From Oncomelania hupensis (taxonomy: Eukaryota; Mollusca; Gastropoda; Littorinimorpha; Pomatiopsidae), in NCBI GenBank assembly GCA_036898135.1, contig CM072514.1:83852622-83916621 (forward strand): 64,000 nucleotides of DNA, written 5' to 3'. A program made the position numbers and the translations under genes. The notes under the pieces were generated by a model that searched no databases, was not told the DNA's origin, and saw nothing but the letters and a program-made list of their open reading frames with translations. Below, piece after piece: positions 57,131 to 64,000 of the stretch (positions within the stretch are counted from its first letter, which is position 1; each line of letters begins with the position of its first letter).

Positions 57131-57555
57131 TGTAATGTAATCTAACGCTCCAGTCAACTGAGCACAATGTTGGGCGAGCGGGGATGGGAAGCAGTGACCT
57201 AGTGCGTGCTGGCTGTATTTAAGTAGCCGGCACTCAGCCGTCTAGGAAATGAGCCTCAGCAACTTTCAAGTCCGTACCATGAAATGCGTGCGTTCACAGA
57301 CAAGACTCTCATTGGGGCACTTGCCTGTGCATGAGGCAGCGTCGTGTTATTTTGTCCGGCACTCCAGCCCGTCATCCACTGCCTGCAAAATGTTATCGCT
57401 TCATGTTCAACCAATGGTTCAGTTGTATTTGCCGCTCATTGCCTCACTGGTCTAATTGCGCCTGCAAGAGGCTTCAAGAGAGGCGTCGCCCAAGTCGCAC
57501 AAAAAAAGGTCTACGGTGTACGCCCAAGGAGAGCTGTTATTACTACCAAAAAAAA
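57131..57555. other. GC-richer unassigned segment
   Basis: Includes ACTGAGCACAATGTTGGG, similar to part of the tRNA-SINE tail region (16340 and 36340), so it may hold an old SINE fragment. No gene was supported. Confidence 0.4.
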
Positions 57556-57556
57556 A

Positions 57557-58579
<1,023 letters not shown>

Positions 58580-59585
58580 GCATATACAATACAATACAAT
58601 ACAATACAATACAATACAACTTTATTCATCCTAAAGGGCAATTACATTATAAGTTTATGAGGCAGCATAAAGAAACTCAAAAAATGTATCATAAACCATT
58701 TGGGAAAAAAAAAAAAAAAAAAAAAAACACACAAAAAAACAAACAAACAAACAAACAAACAAGAAATACATAAATTTAAAAAACAACACACAAGCACACA
58801 CACGCGAATCAAGATCACAAGTGATATCACAAAAGTCAACAAAATTCAACAAGTTGATTAAAAAGTTCAGCCAGTACACATAGACACTAAAGGGAGACTC
58901 TCACTATATAACAAATAAGATCCCCAAAGTGCCGAAAACTAAAAGCGGTTAGTACTATTAAGCAGTCGGATTGCACTGGGAATAAAAGATTTAGAACGCC
59001 GATTTCCCTTACAGATGGGCATAGCATATCGGCGTCTGGATGGCAACAGTGTGAACTCGGGTTTCAAACAATGATGATATGATGCGCGTTGTCTTTTTCC
59101 TAATGGCTGCGGCGTACAGTTCACTCAGCTGTTGCTGTTGGATGCCAATAATTTTGCTCGCCATATTGACAATCCTATTCAAACGTGATTTCTTCCTAAC
59201 GGGGAGCAGACCGAACGACATTATAATTTTGGAGGGGAGAATGCTTTCTACCAGGCTGCGGTACACCGACCCAAGGACATGACTACTGGCTCCAAAGGCT
59301 ATGAGTTTTGTAAGCAATTACATACGCTGGTGGGTATTTTTACAGACCGCATCTGCGTTGTTCTGGAATGATAATTTATCATCAATAACAGTGCCCAGAT
59401 ATTTAACATTGCTGACCTGTTCTACGGTCTCATTATCAATAATGATAGGTGTGTTACATGCGGTTCTCCTATTGTCCAAAATAAGTTCTTTTGATTTTGA
59501 AATGTTGAGATTGAGAAAGCTATTTCTAAACCAAGTCTTCAGAGTTTCTATCGGGAGCAAGAAAGTAAAAAGCAAAAACAAAGCA
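58580..59585 (-). pseudogene. CR1/Rex-like LINE RT C-terminal region, degenerate
   Basis: Successive minus-strand frames read LNISKSKELILDNRRTA, VEQVSNVKYLGTVIDDKLSF, then VYRSLVESILPSKI, RLNRIVNMASKIIGIQQQQL, then FTLLPSRRRYAMPICKGNR and KSFIPSAIRLLNS. This is the thumb and C-terminal order of CR1/Rex-type LINE proteins, broken by two frameshifts. The 3' end (low coordinate) carries CTTTAGGATGAATAAAGTTG and a (TTGTA)n tail. Confidence 0.78.
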
Positions 59586-59794
59586 GGCTAAAAGGTTATC
59601 TATACTTAACCTACATGTATTTGGACAAAAGCTTCCTCGTGATTTAGGTGGTGCTGAACGACCAAAGCGCATCAGACTCCACGCAACATATTTATGATCT
59701 ATTTCATAAGCAAAATGTCTATAACCAAATTCGTGATTTTAAACGGTCTTTGACTCTCTCAACCTCTCCTTTACACGTAAAATTACGCATACAC

Positions 59795-60094
59795 CTATCC
59801 TATCCTATCCCATAACTCGGAGATCGTAGGGGCACCACAGATGATCGTTTAACCAGCGTACTCCATCTTTCCCTGTCCTCAGCAACCCTGATTGTTTCGC
59901 TCAGTGTCAAACCAGTCCATTCTCGAATGTTGTCCTCCCACCTCTTTTTCGGTCTCCCTCTTCTTCTACCTCCTTGCACTGTGCCTTGCAGGATGGTCTT
60001 GGCAAGACCTGATGATCTGGTGACGTGGCCATACCATCGGAGTTTACGTTTTTTCACCACTGTGGGCAGGCCATCGTGTTGTCCAATGAACAAA
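59795..60094 (-). mobile_element. RTE-like LINE, 5'-truncated 3' end
   Basis: Flanked by ACGCATACAC (59785-59794 and 60095-60104). It encodes VVKKRKLRWYGHVTRSSG and GRRRGRPKKRWEDNIREW on the minus strand, with a GGATAGGATAG tail. Confidence 0.9.
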
Positions 60095-60104
60095 ACGCAT
60101 ACAC

Positions 60105-61792
60105 AGGCTCACAAAATACACTCACATATACAACACACGTACTCGCACAAGCCCAGACCATAACAAACCTACAACAACAACAATACAAACAAAATTAAAT
60201 ATCTAAACAATAGATCTAAACTCAAATACTTATGTTCGCCCCAGTTATCCCGCGCATCGAAAACAAGGACATTCCGCCACGGTCTAACACAACTACCCAG
60301 TTTCAATTTCGTTATTAAACAAACCATATTAAAAAAAATTAAAAACTACAAAACTGCATGCACTTTCATAAGTTTGTTGTTGTTTTCTCCCCGCAATTTT
60401 GATCTCGACTTCAGACTCACTTTAAGCTGCTTCAAAAGCTGTGCTGTGGCATCTTCGCCCTTGCAGCTTGTAGTACTATTCACACTTTTCTGCTATCCTG
60501 TGCACCAACGGGAATCCGCCATTTAAGAGGGGTAACTCTTTCCGTTACCGTGAAACATTCTTCCGGTTTCTTTCTCCGCGTATTGTTTAGACTCAGAAAA
60601 CAAGGTGGTTGAACCAAACTGACCTTGGTCCATTGGAGCATCCTGTACATGAATTATGCTAAGCAGAGCGTTACGATATTCGCATCGTGGAGAACCTTGA
60701 CTCTATAAGGTAGAACAGTAATCGTACAAGAAGCTTCCACATAGCTGCACTGTTCAGAGATGTAGAAAGTTATTCTGGCTTCATGGTGAACGCCCTGGAA
60801 GAGGCTTGAGTAACTGAAATCAAGATGGCAAGCCATTTAAAACGTATTTCCAGACACTCACAAGTAGAATGGACCAAGTAGGATCTTTGTTGCACGGTTT
60901 GGGTATAAACTATTTGAGCGGGCCTATTGGTTTGACGTTTCTATGGTACATGGGCTATACTGCTACTACTGCTACAGCTATGTTATCGAAGATCCACTTT
61001 CTTGTAGTTTTCCATTCTACTATGTTAATGCCACTATAGTTTCACCCTATATGGGTGGTGTTTTGTTTTGTTTGTTTTTTTTTAAAATTAAACATGAACT
61101 CAAAGCAAGCATATTCAACAGTGTTAATTTTCCTGACGTTGTTTGCGACTCGGCTTTTTAATTCCTCTATAAAGGAGCAAATAGGCAAGTGTCAGATGAC
61201 GGTCTGTAACCTAAGCTAGCTACCTGCTACCGCGCAAGCAAAGCAAACTTATTAAAATCGGTTAAGCTAATTCTGCGATGAAAGTGCTTAGAATATAATT
61301 GATTTTGATCTTCGCAGGAAAACAACTATGATGGCACGGAAAGCTGGCCACTGACTTAGTTAATGTACCAATGAAGTTTGGTCAAAATCTCTTCAGCGGT
61401 TCTTGAAATATGGCGTGCAACGGACCAACAGCCAATTGACAGACAGACAGACAGATCGATGAACCGACATTCGAGTCGTGCTGATCCCTGACTATTTCAA
61501 AGTATTTTTGTTTAATATGAAAATAATTTTTTTTAAAATTTGATCGAACAGAATTAAACTTTTGTTTGAGCCTTCTATGAATAATGCTCAGTACAGTATT
61601 ATCTTAACAGGGCATCGTTGGATCAGGTGCAATGGCCGGCCGCTGTCAGGGCTGTCAGAAAAAAATGAGGGGCGGAGACACTGACTGTCAGCATTTCCAA
61701 CACATGTTTCCTGTCATTCTTCCGTCATCTGGTCGCAGTAAGAAGGTTGGGGAAATATCAGATTTAGATTATAGACTGGCAAAGACGGTCAA
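60105..61792. other. No feature recognised
   Basis: Unique-looking AT-rich sequence. No frame has a recognisable domain. Confidence 0.45.
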
Positions 61793-61796
61793 ATAT

Positions 61797-61842
<46 letters not shown>
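61797..61842. repeat. (CA)n microsatellite
   Basis: About 23 units. Confidence 0.96.
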
Positions 61843-61845
<3 letters not shown>

Positions 61846-61850
61846 AACTA

Positions 61851-62391
61851 ATCCTATCCTATCCTATCCTATCCTGTCCCGTAACCCGGAGGTCGTAGGG
61901 GCACCACAGATGATCGTTTAACCAGCATACTCCATCTTTCTCTGTCCTCAGCAGCCCTGATGGCTTCGCTCAGTGTCAAACCAGTCCATTCTCGAATGTT
62001 GTCCTCCCACCTCTTTTTCGGTCTCCCTCTTCTTCTACCTCCTTGCACTGTGCCTTGCAGAATAGTCTTTGCAAGGCCTGATGATTTGGTGACGTGGCCA
62101 TACCATCGGAGTATCCGTTTCTTCACCACTGTGAGCAGGTCATCGTGTTGTCCAATGGCTTGTGTGATGGTCTGTCGGACTTCGTCGCTGGTGATGTGTT
62201 GGGTATAGGAAATACCCAGAAGTCTTCTGTAGCACCTCATCTCCATGCATTTTATTCTTCGTTGGAGATCTGCTGTGAGGGTCCATGCTTCACAAGCATA
62301 TAGGAAGATAAAGATGACAAGGGAGCGCAGCAATCTTACTTTGGAATGTAGACTGATGATCCTGTCTTTCCAAATGGGCTTCAACCTTGTT
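61851..62391 (-). mobile_element. RTE-like LINE, 541-bp 3' end
   Basis: Minus-strand frame from KPIWKDRIISLHSKVRLL through CEAWTLTADLQRRI and RRLLGISYTQHITSDE to PPGYGTG, with no stop until the natural end. It shows the uninterrupted site where the SINE at 36058 landed in the other copy. The tail is (GGATA)n. CACAATAA occurs on both sides (61840-61847 and 62392-62399). Confidence 0.9.
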
Positions 62392-62534
62392 CACAATAAT
62401 TAATAAGTACGGAAATACCGAAAGACGTACTGGGGTCAACTTGGTTTCCTGTTTGTGGAGCCTCTTGTCCTTGTTGATGTGGCAAGGTTGTAAGCTTATT
62501 ATATAGGCCTATAATGAGGTGTAGTAATTAACAT

Positions 62535-62640
62535 GTAGATATGTGTGTGTGTGTGTGTGTGTGTTTGTGTGCCAGTGTGTGCATGTGTGTGTGTGAGAGT
62601 GAGAGAGAGAGAGAGAGCGACAGACCGACCGACAGACAGA
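62535..62640. repeat. (GT)n-(GA)n-(GACA)n tract
   Basis: Imperfect GT array followed by GAGAGA and CGACAGAC runs. Confidence 0.9.
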
Positions 62641-63260
62641 CTCAATTAGTAAACGTTTAACCAGTAGTGTGGCGTTGGCACTTTCAGTGACCAGTAAGCT
62701 TACCACATCATGCCACCAATGTTCTTCATTGTTCTTCTTTAACATAAATAATTGCTTTAAAAAATACATGGTTAATATCGCACGGTATAATAACAATTTA
62801 CATTACATTATCAAAATAGAGAATACATCTTCATTTGAAACACGGAGTTCTAATTCTTTTGTCTACATCATAAAATATGTAGAAAAAAAATAATTCGCTG
62901 CGTTGAGCCTTTCAGCGAATGTAATATTTGCGTTTTGTAAAGAGCGAAGTAGTGTCTTTCATTTTCTTGCTGTAAAAATAATAAATGCATACTAAAGGAA
63001 TAAAAATCGTCTTTCGCCCTCATCATCTTCTTCCTCATCTTCCACAAAATTAATTATTAATTTTGGGTTTTAAAAGTGGTGCGACATTGAGCCTTTCAGA
63101 GTAGGCAAAAGTTGGAATGTGAAAGGAGCGGACTAGTGTCTGTCAGTGACCTGTCTGTTATCTTGTCATGTCTCGCCTTCACTCCAGGCCATTGACCGTC
63201 AGAAAACATAAATAATAATAAATAAATAAATTTAAAAAAATTAAAATAAAAAAAATAAAT
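62641..63260. other. No feature recognised
   Basis: AT-rich, unassigned. Confidence 0.4.
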
Positions 63261-63261
<1 letters not shown>

Positions 63262-63291
<30 letters not shown>

Positions 63292-63488
63292 AAGAAGAAG
63301 AAGAAGAAGAAGAAGAAGAAGAAGAAGAGAGTGAAATGGGAGAGAGAGAAATAGAGAGACACAGAGAAGAAGAAGAAGAAGAAGAAGAAGAAGAAGAAGA
63401 AGAAGAAGAAGAAGAAGAAGAAGAAGAAGAAGAAGAGATATGGAGAAAGAGACAGAGAGAGACAGAGCCAGAGGGACAGTGTGATAGA

Positions 63489-63544
<56 letters not shown>

Positions 63545-63567
63545 CAGACAGACAGACAGACAGACAT
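63262..63567. repeat. (GAA)n, (GA)n and (GACA)n compound microsatellite
   Basis: GAA arrays at 63262-63330 and 63367-63436, a GA array at 63493-63541 and GACA to 63567. The 218- and 181-codon frames across it are artefacts. Confidence 0.97.
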
Positions 63568-63648
63568 AGAAAGAGGTGAAACGTTTTAAAATGAAAATTG
63601 TGGTAATGGGAACGCCAAATTTTCCAGCAGGGGAAAGATAAAGAACTA

Positions 63649-63945
63649 AAAGGTAAAAAGGTAAAGGTGGTCCCATAGCCTTGTGGCCGTAGGGGAGCGT
63701 GATGTTGGAGATCACACTTATCTTGGGCCAGCGTAATGAGGGTGATGCCCATCTCTCTCCCTCGCTGCTTTTACCTTCCCCACCCTTAAGAGAGTAGGTA
63801 CTCACTCACAGTTGAGTCAACTGGGGGCGTTGTTATTTGTCGCTTCACGTTTTGCGGTCACCCATCCAAATGCTAACCGCACCGGACGGTGCTTAACTTG
63901 CGACACAGTAGCGAGTGCTCCAACCACTGCGCTATCCGACACCCC
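63649..63945 (-). mobile_element. 5S/tRNA-type SINE, copy 3
   Basis: 297 bp with a perfect 13-bp duplication AGATAAAGAACTA (63636-63648 and 63946-63958). Same head, 5S-like block (GGTTAGCATTTGGATGGGTG on the minus strand) and tail as copies 1 and 2. Confidence 0.92.
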
Positions 63946-64000
63946 AGATAAAGAACTACCAAGTATAAAAAAAGGTTGTGGAGCGTGGGAGCTATGGAAA

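Overview
The window looks like intergenic DNA from an animal nuclear genome, most likely a mollusc or another lophotrochozoan. The evidence is the class of transposable elements (LTR elements in integrase-before-RT order, a LINE with a fused RNase H, tRNA- and 5S-derived SINEs, Penelope-like, hAT and pogo/Tigger remnants), very abundant ATCT, GAT, ATT, CT and CA microsatellites, and the lack of any bacterial gene organisation. No host protein-coding gene could be supported. Every long coding frame with recognisable domains belongs to a transposable element; the other long frames are simple-sequence or minisatellite artefacts. The species cannot be named from the sequence alone.

Layout. 0.9-2.2 kb: a pogo/Tigger-type DNA transposon carrying a nested retroposon. 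2.5-4.8 kb: another retroposon copy, then three long ATCT arrays. 4.9-5.7 kb: an inverted LINE fragment with the form expected of twin priming. 5.9-13.6 kb: LTR element A (minus strand), nearly identical 2.03-kb LTRs, one intact 1028-codon frame. 15.8-17.1 kb: SINE fragments and a 75-bp tandem repeat. 17.3-20.5 kb: a retroposon split by a solo LTR and a hAT-like element. 21-24.7 kb: LINE 3' ends, a 5S-type SINE and a CR1/L2-like LINE. 25.8-26.4 kb: a Penelope-like 3' end split by a small inverted-repeat element. 28.2-32.0 kb: a hAT transposon split by a LINE with clean target duplications. 34.7-36.9 kb: an RTE-like LINE split by a tRNA SINE. 38.4-41.7 kb: a solo LTR, a minisatellite, a retroposon and a SINE. 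42.8-49.9 kb: LTR element B (minus strand), nearly identical 1.57-kb LTRs. 50-53.6 kb: LINE debris and two more solo LTRs. 53.9-56.8 kb: about sixty copies of a 41-bp minisatellite with a SINE inside. 57-64 kb: microsatellites, more LINE 3' ends and another 5S-type SINE.

The main biological point is the pair of LTR elements. Both are young by LTR identity and both read gag-protease-integrase with RNase H remnants downstream, the Copia-like order known for the Gmr1-like branch of Ty3/gypsy. Both have lost the catalytic core of reverse transcriptase. They therefore look like non-autonomous elements mobilised in trans. The rest of the window shows repeated nesting, and target-site duplications could be read directly for most insertions, so the relative order of many events can be worked out.
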